Below, in pieces: positions 24,749 through 34,435 of a DNA stretch of 64,000 nucleotides (position 1 is the first letter of the stretch; each line of letters starts with the position of its first letter). A program made the position numbers and the translations under genes. The notes below the pieces were generated by a model, which ran no database searches, had not been told where the DNA came from, and worked only from the letters and a program-made list of their open reading frames with translations. This DNA is from Sabulicella glaciei (GTDB taxonomy: Bacteria > Pseudomonadota > Alphaproteobacteria > Acetobacterales > Acetobacteraceae). The stretch lies in contig NZ_JAPFQI010000005.1 of NCBI RefSeq assembly GCF_026183895.1, positions 62,001-126,000 of the forward strand. Reading direction: 5' to 3'.

Positions 24749-25720
24749 TTACGCGCTGACGCGCCGGGCCGTCTCGCGCGGCATGTAAACCGCCGGCTGG
24801 ACGTATGTGGACCGTGTCATCTCCGCGATCACCTGCTTCGCCAGGCGCAGGTAAGTCCCCTCATGCCAGCGCCAGGTACCCAGGAAATGCAGCATCGCGG
24901 CACTGGCGAGGGCCTCATCGGGGTTGTCACCGAAGAAGCAGCTGTACCTTGGCCAGGGCAACGCCACGCCCCCCGGCGAATTGGCGACGAGGTAGTTGGA
25001 TGCGACCTGCTCGGTGCCCCATTCGGCCCAGCGCGGACCGGTCAGGCCCTGCATGGCGGTCGAGAAAGCCTCGACGGCCTGGCGGTTCGTGTCGTTGCAG
25101 GCGAAGCCGGCAAACCCGGCCGAGCCGCGCACGTAGCGACGCCCCATGCCAGCCGGGAGGTGCGGAAGCGACCGTTCCGCGAGGACCTGGATATGCGGGG
25201 GACCCGAAGGTGGGAGCCTTGCGGCGGATGCCACATCCTCCAGGCTGGAAATGACCTGGTCCGAACCGGTGTTGAGGGTGAAGGCCCGGTTCTCGCGGAT
25301 CGCTTCCAGGACTTCCGGGATCGGGCCGGTCGCCAGCATGTCCGAGTCCAGCTGGATGACGTAGCTGTCACGGCTGAGGTCCAGGATGTACAGCAGCCTC
25401 TCCCAGCAGCCACCCTTGGGGCACGCTGCCGTGGCGATGGAATCCATCCTGACGAAGCGTGGCGAGCCGAGGTGACGGCGGAACAGGGCGCGATGCCGTT
25501 CCGTGAGGGTCCCGTCATCCATGATGACGATCTCACCGCCAAGCAGGTGGCGATAGAAGGATTTGATCGCCAGCAGGTACATGAGATGATCGGCGCCACT
25601 CACCATGCTGACGATGCGAAGCCGTGCGGGCTTTATTTGCAGCGGCGGCGTTTTCAGCACATCGCGGCAAATCCAATTGAAACGAGCCATTGCGGCACGT
25701 CTTCGCAAGGCGGTAAGCAA
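24749..25720 (-). CDS. Glycosyltransferase-like protein, isolated
   Basis: A 323-residue soluble protein with a GT-A-like pattern: an N-terminal beta strand (RIVSMVSGADHLMYLLAI), VIMDDGT, then a D-x-D motif in SYVIQLDSDML, followed by a polar C-terminal half ending near FLGTWRWHEG. It resembles glycosyltransferases acting on surface polysaccharides, but the donor and acceptor are unknown. The likely start is TTG at 25720 with a GGAAGGAG ribosome-binding site 9 bases upstream; an ATG at 25690 lacks one. It stands alone next to an AT-rich gap, which suggests horizontal transfer. Confidence 0.7.
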   Translation of the reverse strand: MLTALRRRAAMARFNWICRDVLKTPPLQIKPARLRIVSMVSGADHLMYLLAIKSFYRHLLGGEIVIMDDGTLTERHRALFRRHLGSPRFVRMDSIATAACPKGGCWERLLYILDLSRDSYVIQLDSDMLATGPIPEVLEAIRENRAFTLNTGSDQVISSLEDVASAARLPPSGPPHIQVLAERSLPHLPAGMGRRYVRGSAGFAGFACNDTNRQAVEAFSTAMQGLTGPRWAEWGTEQVASNYLVANSPGGVALPWPRYSCFFGDNPDEALASAAMLHFLGTWRWHEGTYLRLAKQVIAEMTRSTYVQPAVYMPRETARRVSA

Positions 25721-26106
25721 CTGGGTGTTCTCCTTCCTCGTCTTTATTCCTGCGAGATGGTCATAGCTTATGGACGGGGCTCACGCGGGCTGGGGCCTTG
25801 CGAAATATATGAAATTCGAATTATCGTTTATTTTATACGTCTCTCGCCGTATGAAGGCCTAAAGCTTGTCGAAAATTCTTCATATGTCCAGATAAATTGT
25901 GAGTTAGTCGAGTTGACGGCGGTTTGCGCGTCCTGCCCCTCGCCCTGCCCTGAAGGTGCGGCAACGCAGCGCCAGAAAACCCAGATCATTCGTTCCACCG
26001 CTTTGATGCCGTGGAATAAATCAGCGCCCGGTGGAGATCACAGGAGGCGTGGATCCGACAACGTCAAATCGTTGCCTGCCTGTCAAGGAGCCAGAGCCTC
26101 CTGCTC
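25721..26106. other. Gene-free AT-rich gap upstream of the isolated glycosyltransferase
   Basis: About 390 bases. The part from 25790 to 25920 is strikingly AT-rich for this genome and contains several TATAAT-like minus-strand stretches (for example around 25825-25850) that could serve as the promoter of the glycosyltransferase gene. No open frame with a ribosome-binding site, no tRNA and no transposase remnant was recognised. Confidence 0.6.
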
Positions 26107-26547
26107 CTAAGGTCCTCGCAATCCCGCGAAGAACTCCCGCAACAGCGCCGCGTTCTCTGCCTCGCGCACGCCGCCCACCACCTCCGGCGCGTGGTGGCAT
26201 TGCGGGTGGGCAAAGACCCGCGCCCCATGCTCCACCCCGCCGGATTTCGGGTCATAGGCGCCGAACACCACGCGCCGCACCCGGAACAGGGAGGCGGCGG
26301 CGGCGCACATCGGGCAGGGTTCCAGCGTCACGGTCAGGGTGCAGCCGGGCAGGTGCTTGTCGCCCAGGGCGCGCGCCGCCTCGTGCAGCGCCAGCATCTC
26401 GGCATGGGCGCCGGGGTCGCGCCATTCCTCCACGCGGTTGCCGGCGCGGGCCAGGACGCGGCCCCGCGCGTCGCTCACCACCGCGCCCACCGGCACCTCG
26501 CCGCGCCGGGCGGCGTCGCGCGCCTCCTCCAGCGCCAGATCCATCAT
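26107..26547 (-). CDS. tadA: tRNA adenosine-34 deaminase TadA
   Basis: TadA converts A34 to inosine in tRNA-Arg(ACG). The 146-residue protein begins with ALEEARDAARRGEVPVGAVV and carries the zinc and catalytic set His48 and Glu50 (HAE) with Cys78 and Cys81 (PCPMC), followed by RRVVFGAYDPKSG, a TadA hallmark. The start is ATG at 26547 or the adjacent ATG at 26544; the frame runs on upstream without family likeness. It is divergent from the C26 hydrolase and near rluB and rsmD, a grouping of RNA-modification genes seen in other Alphaproteobacteria. Confidence 0.94.
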   Translation of the reverse strand: MMDLALEEARDAARRGEVPVGAVVSDARGRVLARAGNRVEEWRDPGAHAEMLALHEAARALGDKHLPGCTLTVTLEPCPMCAAAASLFRVRRVVFGAYDPKSGGVEHGARVFAHPQCHHAPEVVGGVREAENAALLREFFAGLRGP

Positions 26548-26604
26548 GGGGCGCTTGTGCCGCGATGCTGGACGCGGGGGAAGCCGCCGCGTAACCACGG
26601 CCCC

Positions 26605-27310
26605 ATGAAACGCCCCATCATCGGCCTCACGCTGGACAGCGAACCCGCGGGCGGCTGGTCGAAGCTGCCCTGGTACGCGCTGCGGCAGAACTACTTCTCT
26701 GCCGTCATCGAGGCGGGCGGCCTGCCCGTCGCCCTGCCCCACGCGCCGGAGCTGGCCGCCGACTACCTGGGGGCGCTGGACGGGCTGCTGGTCACGGGCG
26801 GCGCCTTTGACGTGGACCCGGCGCTGTGGGGGCGGGAGCCCCTGCACCCCAAGGCCACGCTGAAGCCCGGCCGCACCGATTTCGAGATCGCGGCGACGCG
26901 CGCGGCGCTCGAGCGCGACATGCCGGTGCTGGGCATCTGCGGCGGCCAACAGCTGCTCGCCGTGGCGCTGGGCGGCACGCTGATCCAGCACATCCCCGAC
27001 GAGCTGCCGAGCGAGATCCCGCACGAGCAGCCCAATCCCCGCACCGAGCCGGGGCACGACATCGAGGTCGCGCCCGGGTCGCTGCTGGCGCGCCTCACCG
27101 GCCGGGCGCGCATGGCGGTGAACTCCGCGCACCACCAGGCGGTGCGCGACGTGCCGGATGGGGTGGTGGTGAATGCCCGCGCCCCGGACGGGCTGGTCGA
27201 GGGGATCGAGGCGCCGCGCCACCGCTTCGCCCTGGGCGTGCAGTGGCACCCGGAATACGGGGTGGACCCCGCCGACCCCCTGATCCTGCGCGGCTTCGTG
27301 GAGGCGTGCC

Positions 27311-27318
<8 letters not shown>
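26605..27318 (+). CDS. Class I glutamine amidotransferase-like gamma-glutamyl hydrolase (peptidase C26)
   Basis: A 237-residue enzyme of the gamma-glutamyl-gamma-aminobutyrate hydrolase (PuuD-like) family. It has the nucleophile Cys112 in LGICGGQQLL and His215 and Glu217 in QWHPEYG. The N-terminal KRPIIGLTLDSE and the SELP-like acidic middle also fit. The substrate may be a gamma-glutamyl conjugate; no polyamine genes are nearby. The ATG is 57 bases from the divergent tadA start, and the gene overlaps rluB by 8 bases, so they are co-transcribed. Confidence 0.9.
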
Positions 27319-28068
<750 letters not shown>

Positions 28069-28072
<4 letters not shown>

Positions 28073-28620
28073 GGATCATCGCGGGCCGCTGGAAGGGACG
28101 GAAGCTCCTCGCGCCGGAGGGCACGGTGACGCGCCCCACCAACGAGCGCGCGCGCCAGGCCCTGTTCGACATGCTCTGGCACGCCCCCTGGGCCGGGCGC
28201 GACCGGGTGGAGGGGGCGGAGGTGCTGGACGCCTTCGCCGGCACCGGCGCGCTGGGGATCGAGGCGCTGTCGCGCGGCGCGGCGCGGGCGCATTTCCTGG
28301 AGAACCGGCCGGAGGCGCTGGCCGCCTGCCGCGCCAATCTCCGCGCCTGCAAGGGGGCGGAAGGGCGCGTCCTGCCGGCCGACGCGCTGCGCCCGCCCCG
28401 CGCCCCGGCGCCCTGCACCCTGGTCTTCCTGGACCCGCCCTATGGCGAGGGACTGGTGCCACGCGCCATCGAGGCGCTGGGCGCGGCGGGGTGGATCGCC
28501 CCGGATGCGCTGATCTGCGCAGAGCTCGGCCCGGGCGACCCCGCGCCGGAGGAAGGCTTCGAAACCCTGGCCGAACGCGCGCACGGCAAGGCGCGATGGA
28601 ACATCCTTTCCCCCCGCTGA
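28069..28620 (+). CDS. rsmD: 16S rRNA (guanine966-N2)-methyltransferase RsmD
   Basis: A 183-residue SAM-dependent methyltransferase beginning RIIAGRWKGRKLLAPEG, followed by TRPTNERARQALFDML, the SAM-binding DAFAGTGALGIEAL and the catalytic (D)PPY motif in VFLDPPYGEGL. Together these are diagnostic for RsmD. GTG start overlapping the rluB stop. The next gene starts 25 bases before its end in another frame. Confidence 0.95.
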
Positions 28621-29642
28621 CGGTGGAGACCCTGCTGCTGGTCCTGCCCGCGCCGGAGCGCGGCGGGGCGGAGCGGCAGAGCCTCGCGGCGGCGGAGGGG
28701 TTGCGGCGGCGGGGGATGCGCGTGCTGGTCGCGGCCTCGCCCGCCCTCGCCTGCGCCTCGCCAGGGCTGGCCCTGCCCCTGGCGCACCATCCAGGCCGGC
28801 CGGCCGCCGAGGCACGGCCCCGGCAGCGCGCCCTCCTCGGCGCCCTGCTGCGGCGCTGGCGGCCCGACGCGGCGCTGGTTTGCTGCCCACTGCCCGGCGA
28901 AGGGCTGGGGACGATGGAGGCGCTGTCCGAGGCCGGAGTGCCGACCCTGGCGCTGCACCACCTCGTCCGCCGCGACTGGATGCTGGGAAGGGAGGAAGCC
29001 GCGGCGATGCGCGGGCTGCGCCTGGGCTGGGCCGCCGTGTCCGCCGCCGCCGCGCGCCGGCTGGAAACGCTGGCGGAACTGCCCGACGCCTCGGTGGCGG
29101 TGCTTCCCAACCCCCTTCCCGGCTTCGTCCCGCTGCCTCGCCAACCGGACTCGCCGCCGCTCCTCCTGCAGGTCGGGCGGCTGGACGGGCGCAAGGGCGC
29201 GCATCTGGCCCCCGAGGTGGCGCGGCGCATCGCCCCTTCCCGCCTCGCCCTCGCGGGTGCGGGGCCGCTTGGCGGCACGCTGGCGCCGGCCGTGGAACTG
29301 GGTGCGGTGGCGGACATCCCCGCGCTGCTGGCCCGTGCCAGCGCCCTCCTCCTTCCCTCCGAGCATGAGGGCCAGCCCTTGGCGGTGCTGGAGGCAATGG
29401 CGGCCGGCTGTCCGGTCATCGCCAGCGCCGAGGCGCTGGAAGCCTGGGACGCGCCGGGGGACTGGGCCTGGGTGGCCCGGCGCGACCCGGAGGGTATCGC
29501 CGCCACCTTTCGCGCCGTGCTGGCCGCGCCGGAGGAAGCGGCCCGCAAGGCCGCCCGCGCACGCGAGGCGGCCTACGGCGAGGAAGCGATGCTGGACCGG
29601 CTGGAAGTCCTGCTGCTGCGCGAGGCGCTGTGGCCGCGCTGA
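28596..29642 (+). CDS. GT4-type glycosyltransferase
   Basis: A 348-residue GT-B fold protein. It has an N-terminal segment LPAPERGGAERQSLAAAEGLRRRG typical of GT4 enzymes, a second Rossmann half from about residue 185 (LLQVGRLDGRKGAHL) and the nucleotide-sugar site LLLPSEHEGQPLAVLEAMAAGCPVI with the E-x7-E pattern. The sugar is unknown. The start lies inside rsmD (25-base overlap), so it is translationally tied to it. It overlaps the next gene by 13 bases. Confidence 0.88.
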   Translation: MEHPFPPLTVETLLLVLPAPERGGAERQSLAAAEGLRRRGMRVLVAASPALACASPGLALPLAHHPGRPAAEARPRQRALLGALLRRWRPDAALVCCPLPGEGLGTMEALSEAGVPTLALHHLVRRDWMLGREEAAAMRGLRLGWAAVSAAAARRLETLAELPDASVAVLPNPLPGFVPLPRQPDSPPLLLQVGRLDGRKGAHLAPEVARRIAPSRLALAGAGPLGGTLAPAVELGAVADIPALLARASALLLPSEHEGQPLAVLEAMAAGCPVIASAEALEAWDAPGDWAWVARRDPEGIAATFRAVLAAPEEAARKAARAREAAYGEEAMLDRLEVLLLREALWPR

Positions 29643-30187
29643 TCCAGGCCGATGCGCTGGGCGTCACCGCCGCACCGGGGCGCTTCACCCTTCCGCTGCC
29701 CGGCGCGCCGACCGTCGCGGGCGTGGCGCTGCACGCGGCCCGGCCCGGCGCGCTGCGGGTGGCGCTGCTGTCCGAGGACCGGGCGGTCGCGTCCGTGGAA
29801 TCGGGAGGCCCGGCAGGGTGGCGCTTTCTCCCCCTTTCCGGTTCGGGGGTTGCGCTGCGGGTAGAGGCCACGGCGCCGCTGACGCGCGCGTGGGGGGAGC
29901 GGCGCCCGGCGCTGCGCCTCTGGGCGGGGGCGGCGCCCCTGCCCCAATGGCGGGAAACGGGGCCCGCCCGCCTCGCCGGCCTGCCGCCGCGCGCCTTGTT
30001 GCGCCTCGGCGCCGGGGAGGCGACGCTGCTTGCCCTGCCGGAGGGGTTCGTCCTGGCCGGGTTGGACACGTTGCGCGGCACTCCGCCCCTCTGGCGGATG
30101 GAGGGCGGCGCGCTGGTGCTGCGTGCCGACGCGCCCTGGGAAGGCGTGGTTCAGCTTCGCCCGAAAAGCCGCGCGAACTCGCCCTGA
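29630..30187 (+). CDS. Hypothetical protein between glycosyltransferase and mutL
   Basis: A 185-residue Ala/Leu/Gly-rich protein with alternating short strands (LRVALLSEDRAVASVESGG, GWRFLPLSGSGVALRVEA) that suggest a beta-rich fold. No signal peptide, membrane helix or known motif is clear. The GTG start overlaps the glycosyltransferase by 13 bases. Its last 37 bases overlap the 3' end of the convergent mutL, a sizeable antisense overlap. It may be a lineage-specific partner of the glycosyltransferase, but nothing proves this. Confidence 0.55.
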   Translation: MAALIQADALGVTAAPGRFTLPLPGAPTVAGVALHAARPGALRVALLSEDRAVASVESGGPAGWRFLPLSGSGVALRVEATAPLTRAWGERRPALRLWAGAAPLPQWRETGPARLAGLPPRALLRLGAGEATLLALPEGFVLAGLDTLRGTPPLWRMEGGALVLRADAPWEGVVQLRPKSRANSP

Positions 30188-31863
30188 CCGAGGCGCAGAA
30201 AGGTCGGCCGCCCGTGCGAGCAGGTGGCGGCGCGCGGCGTCCGCTCCATGGCGCGCAGCAGCGCATCCATCTCGGCTGGGTTCAGCCGCCGCCCGGCGCG
30301 GATGGAACCGTGGCAGGCCAGCCGCGCCAGGGCGGCGTCCAGCCGCGCCTCGAGCGCCGTGGACTCGCCGGATTCCGCCAGTTCCTCCGCCAGGTCACGC
30401 AGCAACGGCGCCGGGTCGGGTCCGCCGAGCAGGGCCGGCAGGGCTCGCACCAGCACCGCGTCGCGGCCGAAGCCCTCGATCTCCAGCCCGAGCCGCGCCA
30501 GGGCGGGGGCGGCGTCCAGCAGGCGGTCGGCGTGACGCGTTTCCACCACGGCGGGCAGCAGCAGCGGCTGGGCGCGGACGCCGCCCTCCGTCATTTGCTC
30601 GCGCAGGCGCTCATGGGTCAGGCGTTCGTGGGCAGCGTGCTGGTCCACCAGCACCAGCGCGCCGTCCGGCGCCTCGGCCAGGATGTAGCATTCCATCACC
30701 TGCGCCAGCGGCCGGCCGAGGGGCTGGTCGGGCGGGGCAGGGGGTGGTTCCTCCGGTGGTTCCTCCGGTGCTTCCCCGCGCGGCGGGGCGGGGGCGAAGC
30801 CGAGCGGCAGCGCGACCTCCGCCACGGCGCGGGGCTGGGCGGCGGGGGCCGGGGCGAAGCGCAGCGGCGCGGCCGGGGCCTGCGCCGCCCCCACCCCCAG
30901 CGCCCGTCGCAGCGCCCCGATCAGCGCGCCGCGCACCGCGGCGGCGTCGCGGAAGCGGAGCTCCGTCTTCATCGGATGGACGTTCACGTCCACCTCGCGC
31001 GGCGGGATTTCCAGGAACAGGGCGCAGGCCGGGTGGCGGCCGGGCATCATCACGTCCCGGTAGGCGACGCGCAGCGCCGCGCGCAGCATCGGGTCGCGCA
31101 CCGGGCGTCGATTGACGACGAGGTGCTGCTCCGCCGCCGTGGAGCGGGAAAAGCCGGGCCCGCCCGCGAGGCCGGCAAGGGAAACGACGCCACTTCCCGT
31201 CACGGGAAGGGCGGCGGCGGCGAAATCCGGCCCCAGCAGGTCGGCGACGCGCCGCTCCCAGCTCGTCGGCTCCAGCCGCAGCACCGGGCGGCCATCCAGC
31301 GACAGCTCGAACCCCACCTCCGGCCAGGCCAGGGCGAGGCGGCGCAGCGCCTCGGCCGCGGCCTCGCCCTCGCGCGCGGGGGTGCGGAGGAACTTGCGCC
31401 GCGCCGGGGTGGCGAAGAACAGGTCGGTGACCTCGACGCGCGTGCCGGGCGGGCCGGCGGCGGGGCGCGGCACCTCCTTGCGCCCGGCCTCCACCGCGAC
31501 GCTGTGCGCCTCGCCGCCCGGCGGGCGGGAGGTGATGAGCAGGCGCGACACGGCGCCGATGGAGGGCAGCGCCTCCCCCCGGAAGCCCAGCGTGCTGATG
31601 CTGAACAGCATCGCCTCCTCCGGCAGCTTGGAGGTGGCGTGGCGCTCGACGCAAAGCGCGAGGTCCTCCGGCCCCATGCCGGCGCCGTCATCCTCCACCA
31701 GGACGCGGCCGGTACCTCCATCCTCCAGCGCGACGCGGATGCGGCGGGCGCCGGCATCCAGCGCGTTCTCCACCAGCTCCTTCACCACGGCGGCCGGGCG
31801 CTCCACCACCTCGCCGGCGGCGATGCGGTCGGCGGTGGCGGGCGGGAGGAGGCGGATGGGCAT
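30151..31863 (-). CDS. mutL: DNA mismatch repair protein MutL
   Basis: MutL couples mismatch recognition by MutS to strand incision. The 570-residue protein has the GHKL ATPase domain (VVKELVENALDAGA with Glu29, EDDGAGM, STLGFRGEAL) and a transducer domain with NRRPVRD and VDVNVHPMKTE. A Pro-rich linker spans about residues 320-380. The C-terminal dimerisation/endonuclease region has DQHAAHERL, ACHGSIRAG and CSHGRPTF. The CPHGRP-type motif reads CSHGRP here, still keeping Cys and His of the metal site. The ATG at 31863 is preferred over an upstream in-frame start. Confidence 0.95.
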   Translation of the reverse strand: MPIRLLPPATADRIAAGEVVERPAAVVKELVENALDAGARRIRVALEDGGTGRVLVEDDGAGMGPEDLALCVERHATSKLPEEAMLFSISTLGFRGEALPSIGAVSRLLITSRPPGGEAHSVAVEAGRKEVPRPAAGPPGTRVEVTDLFFATPARRKFLRTPAREGEAAAEALRRLALAWPEVGFELSLDGRPVLRLEPTSWERRVADLLGPDFAAAALPVTGSGVVSLAGLAGGPGFSRSTAAEQHLVVNRRPVRDPMLRAALRVAYRDVMMPGRHPACALFLEIPPREVDVNVHPMKTELRFRDAAAVRGALIGALRRALGVGAAQAPAAPLRFAPAPAAQPRAVAEVALPLGFAPAPPRGEAPEEPPEEPPPAPPDQPLGRPLAQVMECYILAEAPDGALVLVDQHAAHERLTHERLREQMTEGGVRAQPLLLPAVVETRHADRLLDAAPALARLGLEIEGFGRDAVLVRALPALLGGPDPAPLLRDLAEELAESGESTALEARLDAALARLACHGSIRAGRRLNPAEMDALLRAMERTPRAATCSHGRPTFLRLGQGEFARLFGRS

Positions 31864-31886
31864 GCGCGCCCTTATGCCATGCCTCG

Positions 31887-31938
31887 CGCCGTCAGGCGCG
31901 GAGGAACCCATGGACCGCCGTCAGGCGCGAAGGAGCCC
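31887..31938. repeat. Near-tandem 23-bp repeat around the end of a glycosyltransferase gene
   Basis: Bases 31887-31909 and 31916-31938 match at 21 of 23 positions, with a 29-base period. The copy at 31916-31938 encodes the last codons and stop of the adjacent minus-strand glycosyltransferase; the other copy lies just after its stop, next to the mutL start. It looks like a small duplication of the gene end. Confidence 0.7.
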
Positions 31939-33120
31939 GGGGAATCCGTCCAGCGCCAGCCGGTGGTAGATCGGCACGAGCTTGTCCAGCCGGCGGGACT
32001 GCGCCGCCTGGCGGAGATTCTCGACCTGGGCGAGATAGCGCGCGGTGTCGCGCTGTCCGAGGATGCCGTCCAGCGCCTGCTCCAGTTCCTCGCCCGTGTC
32101 GCGCAGCTCGCCGATGTCGCCATAGGCGCGAAAGAAATGCTCGGTCAGGGGGATGCGCGTGGCCAGCACCGGTTTTCCGAAGGTCAGCGCGTCGATCATC
32201 GTGCCCGAGGCCGACAGGTCGTAGTAGCCGCGACGCATGGGCAGGCAGATGTAGTGCAGCCGGCGGAGGCGCTCGGTGAACTCGGAACGGGGCAGGTGGC
32301 TGGATGGCGGGTGCAGCAGCACCCCCTCCGGCACCTCGGGCTGGCCCTTGCCCTTGCTGCCGATGTGGTCGAACTCCACGGCCTCGCCCCAGCGAGCCTT
32401 CAGCCGGGCCGCGAGCGTCATGAAGGTGTCGCCGCCCTTGGCCTGGCTGCCTATACCCAGGAGACCGACCCGCACCGGCCCGGAGGACAGGTCGAGCGGC
32501 GTCTGCTCCGATGCCTCCCGCTCGTTCACCGGCAGGGGCAGCACGTCCAGGCGGTTCGCCAGGACGGGGAAGTGCCGCAGCAATTCCTCGCGGACCGGCT
32601 CCTCCAGCAGCAGGTGCCGCGTGGGGACGGGAAAGCGCGTGAGCAGCGCCGCGCGCGTGTCGAGGGCGCGCAGCACGGGATTGCGCGGGCGCGTGCCCAC
32701 CGCGTCGATGAGATTGCCGTGATACCCGACCTGCAGCCCCACCCGCCCGCGCCGCAGGAGCGACGCCGCGACGGCGGCGAAGGGTGTGGTCGCGGTGGTG
32801 GAGATCAGGAAGAGCAGCACGTTCTCGCCGGGCGGCGCGGCGCGCAGGGCGCGCCGGATCATCCGGAACTCGTCGCGCAGCCGCGACAGGCTGATCGTGC
32901 CGGGACTGCCGAAATGCTGCGTGGGCAAGGCGAGCGTGTCGAAGCGGAGATTGGGCAGCGCCTGCAGCCCCGCATCCTGCCGCACCTCGGCAAGGTGGGT
33001 TTCCTCCGCGAAGAAGCACACCTCCTCGTTCGGAAAGGCGCGGGCGATGACCTTGACCGTGGAGGTGTTGCCGGGCGCGTGGAAATGCCCCTTCCAGCTC
33101 GGCTCGACGATGATGATCAT
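31921..33120 (-). CDS. Glycosyltransferase-like protein in the heptose operon
   Basis: A 399-residue protein with a GT-B-like layout. It starts MIIIVEPSWKGHFHAPGNTS, has RVGLLGIGSQAKGGDTFM near residue 220 (second Rossmann domain), and a C-terminal donor-site-like stretch (LHYICLPMRRGYYDLSASGTMIDALTFGKPVLA). The start overlaps the hddC stop as ATGA. Because it is coupled to three genes that make GDP-D-glycero-alpha-D-manno-heptose, it may transfer that heptose to a surface glycan; this is inference from position. Confidence 0.75.
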   Translation of the reverse strand: MIIIVEPSWKGHFHAPGNTSTVKVIARAFPNEEVCFFAEETHLAEVRQDAGLQALPNLRFDTLALPTQHFGSPGTISLSRLRDEFRMIRRALRAAPPGENVLLFLISTTATTPFAAVAASLLRRGRVGLQVGYHGNLIDAVGTRPRNPVLRALDTRAALLTRFPVPTRHLLLEEPVREELLRHFPVLANRLDVLPLPVNEREASEQTPLDLSSGPVRVGLLGIGSQAKGGDTFMTLAARLKARWGEAVEFDHIGSKGKGQPEVPEGVLLHPPSSHLPRSEFTERLRRLHYICLPMRRGYYDLSASGTMIDALTFGKPVLATRIPLTEHFFRAYGDIGELRDTGEELEQALDGILGQRDTARYLAQVENLRQAAQSRRLDKLVPIYHRLALDGFPGLLRA

Positions 33121-33836
33121 GCGTTCTCGCGCGCGGCGGGGCCGGCGGCCCAGGCGGGGATCAGGGTCTGGGCCGCCCGGTGGTCCTCCGGCGTGCCGAT
33201 GTCGAGGAAGGGGGCCTCGGTCACGTGGGCCCGCACGTCCAGCGTCCCCGGCTCGGCCAGGATTCCGGTTTCCAGGTTGAAGGCCTCCGGCATCGGGCGG
33301 CGCGCCGGCAGGTCGCGGCGCAGCAGGTAGACGCCCCCGTTCACCAATCCCTCGCCGGAAGCGCCCTTTTCCGCGAGGCCCAGCACGCGGTTGCCTTCGA
33401 GGCGCATGCTGCCGAACCGGCTGCGATCCTCGACCCGGCGCACGGCCAGCACGATGTCGGCGGCGGGCGCCTCCTCGGCCATCGCGGCCAGCGACACGCC
33501 GAGCCAGGTGTCGCCGTTCAGGGCGAAGACCCTTTCCTCCCGGCACAGGCGCAGCGCGGCCCAGAGCGCGCCGCCCGTGCCCAGCGGCACCTCCTCGCGC
33601 GCATGGGTGATCTCCATGCCCGCGAAGCGGGGCCCGACATCCTGCTCGATCCGGTCGCCCATGTAGCCGTTCGCCAGCACGACGCGGGCGATGCCCTGCC
33701 GCGCCAGCGCTTCCAGCAGCCAGAACAGGAACGGACGCCCCGCCACGGGCGCGAGCGGCTTGGGGACGTCGCTCACCACCGGCCGCAGCCGCGTGCCGAG
33801 GCCGCCGGCCAGCACCACCGCTTCCCGTGGGATCAT
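33117..33836 (-). CDS. hddC: D-glycero-alpha-D-manno-heptose 1-phosphate guanylyltransferase (HddC-like)
   Basis: A 239-residue nucleotidyltransferase with the signature AVVLAGGLGTRLRPVVSDVPKPLAPV at the N-terminus, EVPLGTGGAL, and LNGDTWLG for metal and sugar binding. HddC activates heptose 1-phosphate with GTP to give GDP-heptose. The ATG overlaps the gmhA stop (ATGA) and its own stop overlaps the next gene in the same way. The specificity call rests on the neighbours hddA and gmhA. Confidence 0.9.
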   Translation of the reverse strand: MIPREAVVLAGGLGTRLRPVVSDVPKPLAPVAGRPFLFWLLEALARQGIARVVLANGYMGDRIEQDVGPRFAGMEITHAREEVPLGTGGALWAALRLCREERVFALNGDTWLGVSLAAMAEEAPAADIVLAVRRVEDRSRFGSMRLEGNRVLGLAEKGASGEGLVNGGVYLLRRDLPARRPMPEAFNLETGILAEPGTLDVRAHVTEAPFLDIGTPEDHRAAQTLIPAWAAGPAARENA

Positions 33837-34435
33837 GTCTGCGCTTCGCGCGGGAAGATCTCGGCCTCCACCAGGCCGCAAACCGCGTGGCCCAGCACCT
33901 CGTGCCCTTCCTGGATGCGCGGCGTGAGGGCGGAGGGCACCTGCAGGCACAGCTCGCAGCGCGATGCGATCTCGGTCGCGCCGGGCCCGTTGCCGGTGAA
34001 GCCGACCGTCACCAGCCCGGCCGCCCGTGCCGCCTCCACCGCACGCAGCACGTTGGGCGAGCGGCCGGAGGTGGTGATGGCGAAAAGCACGTCCCCTGCC
34101 CGGCCGAGCGCCTCCACCTGACGGGCGAAGAGGCACTCATAGCCGTAGTCGTTGCCGATGGCGGTGAGGATGGAGCTGTCGGTGGTCAGCGCGATGGCGG
34201 CGAGGCCGGGCCGGTCGTAGTGGAAGCGCGACACCAGCTCCCCCGCCCAATGCTGCGCATCGGCCGCCGAGCCGCCATTGCCGCAGATCAGCAGCTTGCC
34301 CCCGGCGCGCAGCGAGGCCGCGACGAGCGAGGCCGCCTGCGCGGTGGCGGCGCACAGCGCCTCGTCCGCCTCCATCGCCTCCAGGAGGCGCCGCGTGTCT
34401 CCGATCGCGTCCCGAACCGCCTTCAAGCCCACCAC
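33833..34435 (-). CDS. gmhA: Sedoheptulose-7-phosphate isomerase GmhA
   Basis: GmhA converts sedoheptulose 7-phosphate to D-glycero-D-manno-heptose 7-phosphate. The protein of about 200 residues has the SIS fold with LLICGNGGSAADAQH, the sugar-phosphate loop ITTSGRSPNV and a C-terminal EGHEVLGHAVCGLVE helix. The start is uncertain: GTG at 34435 (used here, with a GAGGG site 9 bases upstream), GTG at 34432, or TTG at 34426 overlapping the hddA stop as TTGA. All three make it translationally coupled to hddA. Confidence 0.92.
   Translation of the reverse strand: MVGLKAVRDAIGDTRRLLEAMEADEALCAATAQAASLVAASLRAGGKLLICGNGGSAADAQHWAGELVSRFHYDRPGLAAIALTTDSSILTAIGNDYGYECLFARQVEALGRAGDVLFAITTSGRSPNVLRAVEAARAAGLVTVGFTGNGPGATEIASRCELCLQVPSALTPRIQEGHEVLGHAVCGLVEAEIFPREAQT

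Noticed and set aside
29257-33330. A 1357-codon open frame on the plus strand, antisense to mutL and the heptose-operon transferase
   Set aside because: It covers well-recognised genes on the other strand and its translation is Arg/Gly/Ala-rich low-complexity sequence, typical of antisense frames in GC-rich DNA.
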